DNA from: Limnephilus marmoratus
Lineage: Eukaryota; Arthropoda; Insecta; Trichoptera; Limnephilidae
DNA length: 64,000 bases
Assembly: GCA_917880885.1 (NCBI GenBank)
Contig: OU862920.1
Span: 34,941,019-35,005,018 of the forward strand
Direction of reading: 5' to 3'
The position numbers and the translations under genes were made by a program. Below are positions 35,091 through 45,179 of the stretch, piece after piece. Position 1 is the stretch's first letter. Each line of letters begins with the position of its first letter. The notes under the pieces are model-generated. The model was not told where the DNA came from. It did no database searches and was given only the letters and a program-made list of their open reading frames with translations.

Positions 35091-35414
35091 AAACATCTTT
35101 AGCACCGTTAGTGACTTGAAATTCGGGTGAAACGGAAATGCGTCACAACTCAGTTCTATCCAATACTCGGTTCTAATATAATGCTGTAAATTCGCACCTC
35201 GGCGCGTGCCTTCCATAGCGCAAGACGCAGCGGCCAGAGAGACAGACATCCAGCGAACGGGATTCAAATCCTACGAAATCCAAAAAAAATAAGTTTATTT
35301 TGTGAAATCAATATCCAAACTTCAAACCACTTTAAAAAACATGCAAAAGAAAAGAAAGCGACATCTAGCGACTTTCTAGTTTCACTATTACCGTGTGTGA
35401 ATTACACATTCTGA
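35091..35414 (+). mobile_element. H-family type C, complete (C2)
   Basis: Left TTTTGAAGTGAAACATCTTT, CGGTTCTAATATAATGC, tRNA-like part (CCATAGCGCAAGACG; B-box-like GGATTCAAATCC), AAGCGACATCTAGCGAC, right end AGTTTCACTATTACCGTGTG with hairpin and TTCTGA. About 324 bp. Confidence 0.85.
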
Positions 35415-35787
35415 TTATTTTTTTACAATTCAGGGCCTATGTCATTTTTGGGGATGCTGTGTGGAGGGACTTTTAAAGGAGAGGAAGTTCTGGGAAGGAT
35501 AAGGTATGAACGGTGGGTTAGAATCGGGGGGTCAGTGGGTCCAGGAGTGACCGACGTAACGTAATCCATCCCCCCACTGCAGGGTAAGGCGATGTTCCTA
35601 AAGAGTTTTGCTTGAGAGGTCACGAGATCTCCCTCAATCAGTCTCTCACGATCGACACGATCTGGCTTGTCACGCTGGTGGGTAGACACATCCGCCTCAA
35701 AAACCCAGAAAAACCTCACTCCATGAACCTGGGCACCCCTGCTAAGTCAGCAAACGTAGCGAACCACTTGGAATTGATTATCCAATA
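35415..35787 (-). mobile_element. J retroposon J6, abutting type C right end
   Basis: It starts in the T-run after C2, as J5 does after C1. Contains GGGATGCTGTGTGGAGGG, GGTCAGTGGGTCCAGGAGTG, CCTCACTCCATGAACCTGGG and GTAGCGAACCACTTGG. The first ~40 bases of the usual tail are deleted. Confidence 0.75.
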
Positions 35788-35789
35788 AT

Positions 35790-36240
35790 GACTCTCAAAT
35801 TGCTGATGCTATACTTGTACAGTTTTCTACCTGTTTCTTCCTCCCCCCTTCTTTTCTTGGTTGGTGCCAAGAACTGGGAAACAGTTCCGTTTGAAGCGGT
35901 ACTGTCTTGTTATGCAAATAGTGACCCGACTATTTACACGAACAGATGCCGAAAGGGTCAGGTAAAGGAGCGGGTTGGTTCACTCTAATGCCAAGACCAT
36001 CTCATACCAAGTACATTGCAGAGTTACCCTTACTCGCGGTGTCAAAACCAAACAAAAAAACACGTTTTTTAATCTGAGCAATTTTTTTTTATTTTTATAT
36101 TTTGTCATCTAATCAGTTATAAAACTTAGCCTACTAAAATATATGTTTTAAAAGACATTAAACAACTTGTATTAACCCCTAGCAACCGATTTTTTCTCGA
36201 TTTACTCGAAAACGAAAGATAAAATAAAAAATAAAAAAAC
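35790..36240. other. no recognisable feature
   Basis: Mixed DNA; one short open frame (35788-35988) without motif. Confidence 0.35.
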
Positions 36241-36241
36241 G

Positions 36242-36478
36242 GGGTGTGTAATTCACACGCGGTAGTAGCGAAACTTTACGAAAACAATCTCAAACTATGA
36301 AGAACAAGGAGCCTTTAAAAGTGAGGTCATAAACAAAGCGCAGTGAGCAGGCCAATGAGCGCAGACTTCGCGTCGTTTCCGTTTTATAACTCAACCAATA
36401 GGAGCCTTGATAGGAGTATAATGCTTCGCAGGTGCAGAATTCGAATCGCTAACGGGGCTAAGGAAGTTTCACTTTAAA
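36242..36478 (-). mobile_element. H-family type B, minus copy (B4)
   Basis: Plus-strand view: GTGTGTAATTCACACGCGGT, AGTAGCGAAACTTTACG, GTGAGGTCATAAACAAAGCG, ACCAATAGGAGCC, GGAAGTTTCACTT. Right end first, left end last; lies directly before A2. Confidence 0.8.
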
Positions 36479-36483
36479 AAACA

Positions 36484-36719
36484 GGGTGTGAAGTTCAGTC
36501 GCGGTACAAGTGAAACCTTCAGCGTATTAAAGTGGGCAAGAGTGGGGAGACAACGAAGCACCGATTATTTATGAAGCATTACATAAATAGGAGACCGTTT
36601 ATTCTAACTCATTATCTCGCAGGCTAAATTCTACAGATCTATGTGTTTGTCTCTTTTTAATGCCGCTATTTTTCGTTTCATCGAGTTTCAAATCACACAA
36701 TTTCAAATCACTTCAAAAA
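36484..36719 (-). mobile_element. H-family type A, minus copy (A2)
   Basis: GGGTGTGAAGTTCAGTCGCG, AAGTGAAACCTTCAGC, GTGGGGAGACAACGAAGCAC, GATCTATGTGTTTGTCTC, TTTCGTTTCATCGAGTTTCA, CACTTCAAAAA. It follows B4 after only five bases, so two different types sit in tandem and in the same orientation. Confidence 0.8.
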
Positions 36720-37020
36720 GTTATACCACAACACCGGCTCCAATTGTGATAGAGATTCTCCAGTTTTCCGTTTGTGCTGGGAGTTTCCGGACACCGTTCA
36801 CTTATATGTGTACAATGTGAAGGCGTTGATTATTATATCGGTATATCACTAACGAACTTATTAGTTACAGGTATACAGTAAACAGTCTGTTTTGACTTAA
36901 ATAATTTATTTAATATTTCAAAAGTAACAAAATTTATAGTCTTTTCAAAATTATTAATCTATGAATATATTAATTGTTTAACTCAGGATGTGTAAAAGAA
37001 CGTTCGTTGGTGCAGATAGT

Positions 37021-37247
37021 ATTTTTGAGGTGAAAACTTTTTAGGCACCATTGTGATTTTAAAATCGATGAAACGAAAAACTACACTAAAAAGAGACAAA
37101 CACATTCATCTATAGGATTTAGCCTGCGAGAGAATGAGATAGAATTATTGGTCTTTTTGTGCGGTGATTCGTAGTCTCCCAACTCTTGTCTGTTTTAGAT
37201 TTATGAAGGTTTCACTTCTACCGCGTGTGACTGCACACTTGTTTTTT
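37021..37247 (+). mobile_element. H-family type A, complete (A3)
   Basis: Left TTTTTGAGGTGAAAACTTTT, AGAGACAAACACATTCATCT, GCCTGCGAGAGAATGAGATA, GGTTTCACTTCTACCGCGTG, TGACTGCACACTTG and a T-run. About 225 bp; the best compact example of the type. Confidence 0.85.
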
Positions 37248-37559
37248 CTCGTTTATTTTTATGAATATACTCCAAAAAATTTACAAATTTTGTTCAAAGT
37301 ACATTTAACGGGAGTTGAAAGATAAATTAATAAAATTATACACGTGTTTAACTGCTTTGTGCAAACTTCTACTATAATTTAACAACAAAGTAACATGAAA
37401 AGTATTTATTGCATCAACTGATATTTATTATATTTTTGCATTATGTAAAATTTCCACGTGTTTTGGGTTAAATAAATATCTTTTACTAAACTTCGAAGTA
37501 TTATGCCAGTGGCGTGTAGAGAAGGATTTTGAAATTTACGAGAGTTTTCAAAACTTATG

Positions 37560-37818
37560 TTTTTGAAGTGAAACTTCAACAGCCCCGCTATGATTTGGGT
37601 TTCAAGATGAAACTGCACCTGCGACGCATCAACTGCGTTCATTGACCGCGTTGATTATGATGTCACTTTTAAAGGCTCCTATTGGTTGAAATATGAAACG
37701 GAAATTACGCTGGTCTACGCTCATTGGTCGCTTTGATTATGACCTCACTTTTCAAGTATTGCTTTAGATTGTTTTGGTAAAGTTTCGCTTTTACCGCGTG
37801 TAAACTGCACTCCAATTG
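37560..37818 (+). mobile_element. H-family type B, complete (B5)
   Basis: Left GTTTTTGAAGTGAAACTTCA, interior TGCACCTGCGACGCATCAAC, CTCCTATTGGTTGAAATATG, CTCATTGGTCGCTTTGATTA; right AGTTTCGCTTTTACCGCGTG, AACTGCACTCC. Both ends intact. Confidence 0.85.
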
Positions 37819-37825
37819 TTTTTAG

Positions 37826-38122
37826 TAGATACTAGCTGACCCGGCCATCAGCTGAACGGTTACCCAACTTTTTAACTCACACCGTCATCTGTTAATTTGC
37901 ATACAAATCAAATCCACACCTGCCCCTTCGTCCACCACATACAGACATTCTCCTTTAATTATATATTTCAACCAATTTACACAAAACCTTGACAAATTAT
38001 ATACCTACCAAAACCCTAAATCTATTGGTGAAAACCGCATGAAAATCCGTTCAGTAGTTTTTGAGTTTATCGCGAACAGAGAGACGGACGCGGCGGAGGA
38101 CTTTAATTTATAAAATGTAGAG
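37826..38122 (+). mobile_element. dispersed arthropod element (CTGACCCGGCC type)
   Basis: ATACTAGCTGACCCGGCCAT at the left; at the right TTGGTGAAAACCGCATGAAA, ATCCGTTCAGTAGTTTTTGA and CGCGAACAGAGAGACGGACG, ending TATAAAATGTAGAG. This block order is one I know from many arthropod genomes as a high-copy interspersed repeat; class not settled. It starts 8 bases after B5. Confidence 0.7.
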
Positions 38123-38124
38123 AT

Positions 38125-39020
38125 GTGTGAAAAGCTGGAAAATCTGTTTCTGATCTGGCCCAAAATTTATGATTTTTTGGATGAATCAATTATCACAAAA
38201 CTAGTTTAATCTACCTTGCGATCAGACATAATGGTTTGTGTATTTGATACTGCATAGTTCTATCTGACGTGAATATTATATTGCTTCTGTTTAATATTTA
38301 TCGTGGAACTCATCAGAAACAATGCAAACTACCGTGGCTTAGCACTGGGCGGTTGTTGTTTGGCTCATTCCCGTTCCTCATTTGAACAGAGATCCATTAG
38401 GTATCGGAATTGGATCCACTTAAAGTTGGATCCGACACAATTCTAATGCGACTCCATGTTGACTTTTGCCATCCTGGACTCATTACTCGGCGCTCCTTCG
38501 ACCCGACTTACACTAGAAAGCTTTTACTCGAAATCCAACAAAGATTTTCCTTTGTAGGTTCGGAAACAAGTTAGATCGTAGAGGGCGCCTTCTTGAATAG
38601 TGTCGCGAGATCGTTCTGTCTAGTGAAGTTGCATATTAAATTATACAGGGTTGCCATAATTTTTAGTTCATAATTTAAACCTTATGTCATGCGATACTTC
38701 TATCTGGACTTGTGCAATTTTTACACTTCTCAGTTTTTTTACTTCTGGCTTACAAAATACCGTATGCCTATGAAAAGTTTCCAGATTGTTCTATTTGGAA
38801 AAGTTGGTCATTAGAATTATGTAGGGCTGCCGTTTTCAGTTCAGACAATTTATTAAAGACGTCACTATTTTTACACATTGTTTAGATTCCGTTAACTCTA
38901 AAAACAAGAACAAATGTCAAATCATATTTCTGCTGGTTCGAGTTCAACTATAAATATTTAATTTTCACCCTTCCAACTATATAAATGAATACCTACATGA
39001 CTTATTTTAATTGAGTCCTA
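38125..39020. other. no recognisable feature
   Basis: AT-rich; no open frame with a motif. Confidence 0.4.
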
Positions 39021-39027
39021 TAATTTC

Positions 39028-39343
39028 AAAATCCGCTATATCCAATTTTTTGACAAAATGATCCGAGTATGACATCTTGTTCACATTTTTGCGAGGAACA
39101 AGACTAATCTAAAATTGAGTCACGACCAAAAACCGTGTTAAAACTGCGAGTGAGAAACAAAACCCGCTATATCATTCAAGAAGTTACTATCAAAACCCGC
39201 TATATCGGAATTCAACCAATCACGAGCAGTTATTTTGCCAAGATGACGGAGGTAGAAACACGCCCATCTGGTCAGTTGAGTTTCAAAAGCCTCTATATTC
39301 CATACAAATCTCGAAGTGAGTATCAAAGTCCGCTATATCCATT
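39028..39343 (+). repeat. cluster of five AAARYCCGCTATATC motifs
   Basis: Near-identical words occur at about 39028, 39159, 39191, 39283 (CCTCTATATT variant) and 39323, irregularly spaced; two are preceded by GAGTGAG or AAGTGAG. All on the same strand. Could be subterminal binding sites of a DNA transposon or protein sites. Confidence 0.6.
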
Positions 39344-39584
39344 TTATTTATCCACATTAAATTGATTCAAGAAAACAGATCTAGATTTCTACTGCATAGT
39401 TAAGATAAATCTCATCTTCTTCTCCTTATTCATCCCAGGACTCGCCTCGAGAAGGAATCTCCTGACGTCTCTAACCAGCCATACTTCAGCGGCCTTTGTC
39501 CATAGCAGGCCTAGCAAGCGCTCTCTTTGCATAGTCTCTGTCTCTGAAGTTGTTTCTCCTTCATCATTATCATTACATAGTATA

Positions 39585-39858
39585 AAATGAAGTCGCTCAA
39601 AATGTATGTGCGCATAGATCTTTTAAGCTGCGCAACGGATTTTCATGCAGTTTTCACCAATAGATAGTGTGATTCGAGAGCAAGGTTTATATGTATAATA
39701 CATGCTTATTATAGTAGAGAAAAGCCGAGAAATTCAAATATTTAATTCAGGCAGCGGGTAACGGGCAGCTGGCAAGCGGGTGATGTGGATTTTATAAAGG
39801 TTGGGTAATTGCGTTGTGTTTCGTTAGCCACAGCAACGTGTGGCCGGGTCTGCTAGTA
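39585..39858 (-). mobile_element. dispersed arthropod element, minus copy
   Basis: Ends: ATAAAATGAAGTCGCTC at the left and, on the minus strand, ACTAGCAGACCCGGCCACAC at the right. Inside, GCGCATAGATCTTTTAAG and CAGTTTTCACCAATAGATAG are landmarks I recall from a widespread insect repeat. Confidence 0.65.
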
Positions 39859-39864
39859 ACATAA

Positions 39865-40365
39865 ATGAAATGACTTAACTTAATAAATCACGACACTTAT
39901 AGTAATGACGTATACGTTGATGTATTTTTCGCTTACTGTGGTGGTAGTAGGAGATTTTCAAATATTGTCGGGTTATTCGTAACCCGGTAATGTTTGTCTT
40001 GTTTAAAAAAAGCGTATACGTCAGGAGGCGGGAGAAGAAGGGTACACATTTTAATATTAAATTTTTGACTTCAGAAAATTACAATTGTTTTCGATTTATA
40101 ATGTTTCTTTTCAGTTCCCAAACTCCAAAGCTTTTAGACGATTTTGGTGAGGGCGGATTGTGTTGCTTCCTCTAGTTTTAATTACAGCTGTTTTGTTTGT
40201 GCATATTTTATGTACGTAAAAAATAGGGAACTGCATAAAACATAACAGCATCAAAACTGAAAATGATAAAAGTAAATAGTTAGGTTAGGTTTGTTTGTTC
40301 CTTTTTTCGCTTTTCTTAAGCTTTTTTTGCTATACTTCACTTTCCTGTTTTGTCGTGGAACCCAA
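39865..40365. other. no recognisable feature
   Basis: AT-rich; open frame 39990-40175 has no motif. Confidence 0.4.
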
Positions 40366-40368
40366 TAA

Positions 40369-41568
40369 GTTTGCCAACTTAGTGGATTTTCCACTAAAAC
40401 TGGTGGTTTTCATACTCCATTTAGTGGCGAAATATTTCTTTTAGTGGCTGGTGGATTTTTTAGTGGATTCGAAAATTTTTGTTTCATTACTAAAACTAAA
40501 ATCACTCAGCCACTAAGCCACTTATATGTTTAATCTTGTACATACTTCTTCATTCTACTTTCTTTAATTTTAAATGGAATTTACCTTTACTGTGTAGGCA
40601 GCACCGATCTACTAAAAAGATGCGCCGTATCTTTGTACATGGGGATGTTGAGGGACTATTTAGTAGTATGAATATAATAAAAAACAAACAGGGGAATAGA
40701 AGGAAGTTAAATCTTTTAACTGCTATATTGAAAGTACGCTGAGGTTTGAGGTTGGAAGGTAAATCCTGCAATTATTCTGAAATTCCAGTAGCCGTTGTAA
40801 ATCAAATCGGTACCAAAGAGTCATATCAATCTGAAACTGACGATTATGGTGCAGTCAAAAAGTGATTCGTCTTAAGAAGACGACTTAATTTAGAATTTGT
40901 CGTTATTGAATAATTTTTATGTTGATTTACCTACAATTGGTATGTTCGTTATTAATTATTATTTTTGTAATAATAAAGGAAACAATAATTATTTCTAAAC
41001 TTATTTTCTTTCATTAAGGCTCTGCAACCGGGCCCGAAAAGAAGAAGATGGAGAGATACGAAATTACGAATGTTAGAGGAGAGCGCTAACATTTACAGCG
41101 ACAAAATCGATGCGAAAATTGCGAAAATGTTTAATAAAACACGACTCGTTTAAAATAGAGCAAAAATCTCAAGGGCATTATCTTAAAAAGCATTTAAAGA
41201 AACACTGTGAATTTTTTCATATATACATATAACTTGTAAAATAACTGAAACAAACGTATGTATAATAATTTTTAGAGCATACTTTGCGATTTTTTCTATC
41301 GAGGGAAATTTATATAATTTGCGTTTCGGCGCGGGCAAAGTCTAGATATTATCTTCAAGAATAACATTCATTTTCTTAAGAGCTTTAAAACTTACCGTGT
41401 TTAAGGGAAATATGTAATAAATCGGTAGAAATCCGGGTTGCGGGCCCTTAAACTTTATTTTAGTGGAAAATTTAGCCGGTGTGAGTGTAGTACTATATTT
41501 TTAGTGGTTTTCTGGTGGATTTAAAGGGTGAATCTGGTGGAGAGCTGGTATAACCGTTGGCAACACTG
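40369..41568 (+). mobile_element. decayed hAT transposon, GTTGCCAAC-type ends
   Basis: The right end reads GTTGGCAACACTG, preceded by TTTAGTGGTTTTCTGGTGGA; the left end is TTTGCCAACTTAGTGGATTT, i.e. an inverted CAGTGTTGCCAAC-type terminus with a damaged tip. CCAATAA flanks both sides (40362-40368, 41569-41575; the eighth base differs). Subterminal TAGTGG/GGTGGATTT words cluster at both ends. A hAT C-terminal dimerisation segment lies inside. Confidence 0.75.
40590..40863 (+). pseudogene. hAT transposase C-terminal dimerisation region
   Basis: The frame reads GDVEGLFSSMNIIKNKQGNR, RKLNLLTAILKVR, a TGA stop at about 40740, then GLRLEGKSCNYSEIPVAVVN and a terminal stop near 40862. Known hAT families carry 'xAEVERxFSxMNxIKxKxRNRxxxxxLxALLxIRxGL' here, so the dimerisation helix is clear. 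The zinc finger, the DDE residues and the start are missing. It belongs to the element 40369-41568 and is inactive. Confidence 0.75.
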
Positions 41569-41574
41569 CCAATA

Positions 41575-43590
41575 ACACAATACAAGTAATAGTAAATGTA
41601 ATTTTTCTAGCATTGCCAAAATGGGAATAAGAGTATGTCCAAATTTCAATAATATTAAACTTGTAACTTGTGAAGAGTCTGTATAAACGTGCCGAGAAAT
41701 CATGTCTGTCACTGCTGAACTCGACTGATCTTTTGGCCTGAATTTCCGAGACTTGAATTTTCTCAGATTTAAGAATCTGTAACATGTCTGAAATGCATTT
41801 CTGCTTGCAGCACCTGATGTTGTCTTTCCGTCCATAATAAATTGTGGATAATATAATATCTTACCTGGAATAGGAGTATATGCTTTATGGAGATCATTTT
41901 TTATCCCCATAAAAAAAGAAAAATTATAAGGATTAGGTTGGAAAGTCGGTAGTAAAATGGCAAAAGGCACCAACTGTTAATTTCAAAATTATTCAGGAGT
42001 ACAAAAATAAGACCAATTTTCTCGTTTTAAACAAATTTATATAAACCCTTAGGTGTTGTCTGTTAGGCTTCCAAAAGTAAGTTTTTATTGTAATTGAGAA
42101 TTTGGTTAAAATGTTGCAAATGCGCACTTTTGCCATCAATTTTTTTTGTGATTTTTAAAATGGCTCGTTTTGCCTTAAGCTTCTTGTGGAAGGCAAAATA
42201 AAACAAGGATCAAATGACTATTCACATGTTTTCAGTAATGTTTATTTAAATAAACGAAATAGGTGTGACACGTATTTTATATAATGCCTTATATTTTACA
42301 ACAATAAAATGAGAAAGCAAATAAAACATGATATTTAAGCCAATAATATTTATTGAAAACAAACATAATGTTTTTTTCCTAATCCTTTCTTTTAAACCAA
42401 ATTTTCAACCTTCTTCGAGTATAAAAGGTTACAATGTAGGGGTATTTAAAACACAGATTTTCGGAGTCCAACGTGTTAAGATATTAATCGAACTCCACAG
42501 GGATAATATTATCGACAGTACACATCTCAATAAGCCTTAAACATTTTCGTCACATTTAAATATGGGTGAAGAGATTTTTTGGAAGACCGACTTCTAGAGT
42601 AATGGTTTACTAAGTAAACGATCTAATAGGATCAACCATATATTATTTCGTCACAAACGATATCTTATTTTTTAGATATAGTAATTTATTGTTTATTTGA
42701 ATAATCTATTGTTTTCGTACTAACACCAAATGTAATAATAACATATTTTGTTTCGTCAAAAACAAACGATAACTTATTTTTTGGATTTGATAATGGTTTT
42801 TTATTGCATATCTTGCATCACATAATCTGTTTTTTTCGTACGTGTACCTGCGTTTTTATAAATTATTTTCATAAATAAATTAAATTTAAAAAAAAATAAA
42901 CTTTAATAAATCCTCGTTTTAAAAAAAATTGATATTGACAGGTGCTTGTCTTGATAAAATAACCTCAATCCTTATCAAACGATGTGCACACAAAGCCTCA
43001 GCTGTTTATTTTCTTTCAAGTATTTTCTTTCTCTAATCCAGTGCACTATCCCTCTTGAAAATCCGGGTGTGTACCTCCCACCTTCAAGAATGGTAAAAAA
43101 AACTATAGGCCAATCACCAAAGTTTTGCATATTTTGCTTTTAGAATATAAGTGGCACTATCTACATATACTGTCATCAGTAAAGCGTTGCCGTGGTTGAT
43201 TCCTCAATTATTATCCTCTGTATTATTCGATAAGATTCAATAAGAAACTGCAACTCGTTCGAAACTTGGTTTTAAAGCTACACATTATACGTAATTGGAT
43301 CCCGTATATTACTTTGTTATACTAAGGTGTATTGTGTTATTAATATATGTTGTATAATTCATAGATCTTATACTCCTGAGCTTGAATTCTTGAAGTGCGC
43401 CAATTCATAGCACACGTGAATTTCATTACGTCGTGATATGATGCGATTCCATTTAGCATTTAATTATTCACGTGGAATGTATTGCCTCCGACGGCACATG
43501 TTGGTTTTCCTAAAGCTACCTCACACCAGGCCGGTACACGGAATCAAATCGGCATAATAACTTCTACGAGATCCTTCAATATGAAAAAAA
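41575..43590. other. mostly featureless; diverged ~105-bp duplication
   Basis: 42645-42730 and 42748-42850 are diverged direct copies (TTTCGTCACAAACGATATCT versus TTTCGTCAAAAACAAACGAT; TATTTTTTAGAT versus TATTTTTTGGAT; TTTTCGTAC ends). Open frames 41501-41973 on the minus strand overlap each other and have no recognised motif. Confidence 0.45.
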
Positions 43591-43678
43591 AAATAATCAG
43601 AGTGCGCAATTCACACGCTGTAGAAGTGAAACCTTTAGAAAACTAAAGTATACAAGGGTGAGGAGACTACCAAGCACT

Positions 43679-43952
43679 TTTTTTGAAGTAAAACTTCTTT
43701 ACGCACGCTTGACTTGGGGAGTAAGCTAATGAATGCGTGACTAGAGCGTTACGAAAAGTGTGACCGAGCGAGGCGAACGATAGGCCTTTACGCACGCTTG
43801 ACTTGGGGAGTAAGCTGGCGAATGCGTGACGAGAGCGTTGTGAAAAGTTTGATTCGGCGAGGCGAACGGTCGGGCGAATGTTGAGAGGGAGATATAAGTT
43901 AGTGAAGTTTTACTTCAGTCGTGTGGTCTAAAGTCTAAAGCACACTCGTTTT
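43679..43952 (+). mobile_element. H-family type D with 89-bp tandem repeat (D1)
   Basis: Left TTTTTTTGAAGTAAAACTTC; two 89-bp units starting ACGCACGCTTGACTTGGGGA at 43701 and 43790, each with GTAAGCT..GAATGCGTGA and GGCGAGGCGAACGGT-like ends; right GAAGTTTTACTTCAGTCGTG and GCACACTCG plus T-run. The 13-base ends GAAGTAAAACTTC and GAAGTTTTACTTC are exact inverted repeats, and each also folds on itself. Confidence 0.85.
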
Positions 43953-44055
43953 TTTATCAATGTGAAGGATGATTTTTTTCCATATTTTTGTGGTCGAATT
44001 CCAGTGCAACTTTTCCTATACATTTGGTCATCTTATTAGTATTTTTTTCTTCTTC

Positions 44056-44288
44056 GGAGTCGCTAGATGTAGCTTTCTTTTGTGTTTTCTTTTGCCTATT
44101 CATTTTGGAGTGGTTTGAAGATACGATATTAAAATTACAATTTTTTTTTTTTTTTGATTTCATAGGATTTTACCTTTGGTCCACTGACTGTCTAGCGACT
44201 CTAGCCGCTTCGTCAGGCACTTTATACCGCTAGACTAAATGAGACTTGCGTAGGACCGTGGATTTAACGTAGTATATTGGAACCGAGT
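44056..44288 (-). mobile_element. type C interior fragment, minus strand
   Basis: On the plus strand: GTCGCTAGATGTAGCTTTCT, TTTTGCCTATTCATTTTGGA, GTGGTTTGAAGAT, GATTTCATAGGATTTTACC and a tRNA-like part ACTTTATACCGCTAGAC. These match type C reversed, but its terminal motifs are absent on both sides. Confidence 0.65.
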
Positions 44289-44988
44289 ACCCGTGAAGTA
44301 AATAAATATCTCTGTCTCGCGCAGAAAATCCTATAGATGTGTCTGTCTCTTTTTATCGCTCGCTTCTGATTCATCGAGTTTCAAATTACAATGCTGTTAA
44401 AAAAGGTTTCATTTCAAAAAATTTCCAAAAAGTGCAGGATCTCATAGAAATTAAGATGTCGATTTGATTCAGTGTCCTGGCCTGACTTGAGTTGATGTAA
44501 AATGCGCAGCATCTTGGAGCAAATTTATTACTTGGAGTAAATTATTAACAAAAATTTCCCACTGTTGAAAAACTATATTTTGTACTGCGAAGGTAGATAC
44601 GTTGCAGTACAAGCCTCGTAGAAATAGTCTGCAAGTTTTAAAAAAAAAAGGCCTTTCTGTACAAATGATATTTAATTATCTCTTTGTGGTGTGCACTAGG
44701 GAAGAACGAACTGCCAGAGTTTGCCTTATTAAATATTAAAAGAGGTCGAAATTCGAAATAAAGAATAACATTACTACGTTAACTAATGATAATAATAGAA
44801 ATAAAATGATATTGTTTCGAAACTTAACAGATCATTTTTTTTACATTTTTGTACAAATTTCCATTAAAATTCTTCTCATTAAACTTTGTAATTTACGTGC
44901 AGTGTTAACTTGACGACGTGAATCTATTTTTTTAAAGTTTGGTATGCTTATATCCCTTCTGTTTTTGATTACTTGTGTTTACTTGATG

Positions 44989-45177
44989 TTTTCGAAGTGA
45001 AATCTTTAGCACCATTGTGATTTGAAACTTGTTGAAACGAAAAAGCAACACTGAAAAGAGACAAACGCGTACATCTATTCGATTTAGCTGCGAGAGAATG
45101 AGATAGAATAATCGGTCTCCTCTTTGTGCGGTGCTTCGTAGCCTCCCACTCTTGTCTACATTAGTTTTCTAAAGTTC
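44989..45177 (+). mobile_element. H-family type A, 3'-truncated (A5)
   Basis: Left TTTTCGAAGTGAAATCTTTA, AGAGACAAACGCGTACATCT, GCTGCGAGAGAATGAGATAG, GTGCTTCGTAGCCTCCCACT; stops at TTAGTTTTCTAAAG before the TTTCACTTC end. Confidence 0.75.
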
Positions 45178-45179
45178 TG

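Larger units (their letters stand above)
43594..44420 (-). mobile_element. composite H element: type A shell with D and C inside (A4)
   Basis: The left part 43594-43678 is a minus type A end (ATCAGAGTGCGCAATTCACA, GTAGAAGTGAAACCT, GGTGAGGAGACTACCAAGCA). The right part about 44300-44420 is the other end of type A (CCTATAGATGTGTCTGTCTC, TTCATCGAGTTTCAAAT, TTTCATTTCAAAAA). Between them lie a type D element (43679-43952) and a piece of type C (44056-44288). Confidence 0.75.

Noticed and set aside
39028..39343. CRISPR-like spaced repeats
   Set aside because: Repeat is too short, spacing is irregular and the context is eukaryotic.
39420..39560. GC-richer patch as a coding exon
   Set aside because: Open on the minus strand but without splice borders or any recognisable motif.
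41501..41973. 94- and 150-codon overlapping minus frames
   Set aside because: Two overlapping frames on one strand with no motif, partly over the hAT right end; no support for translation.
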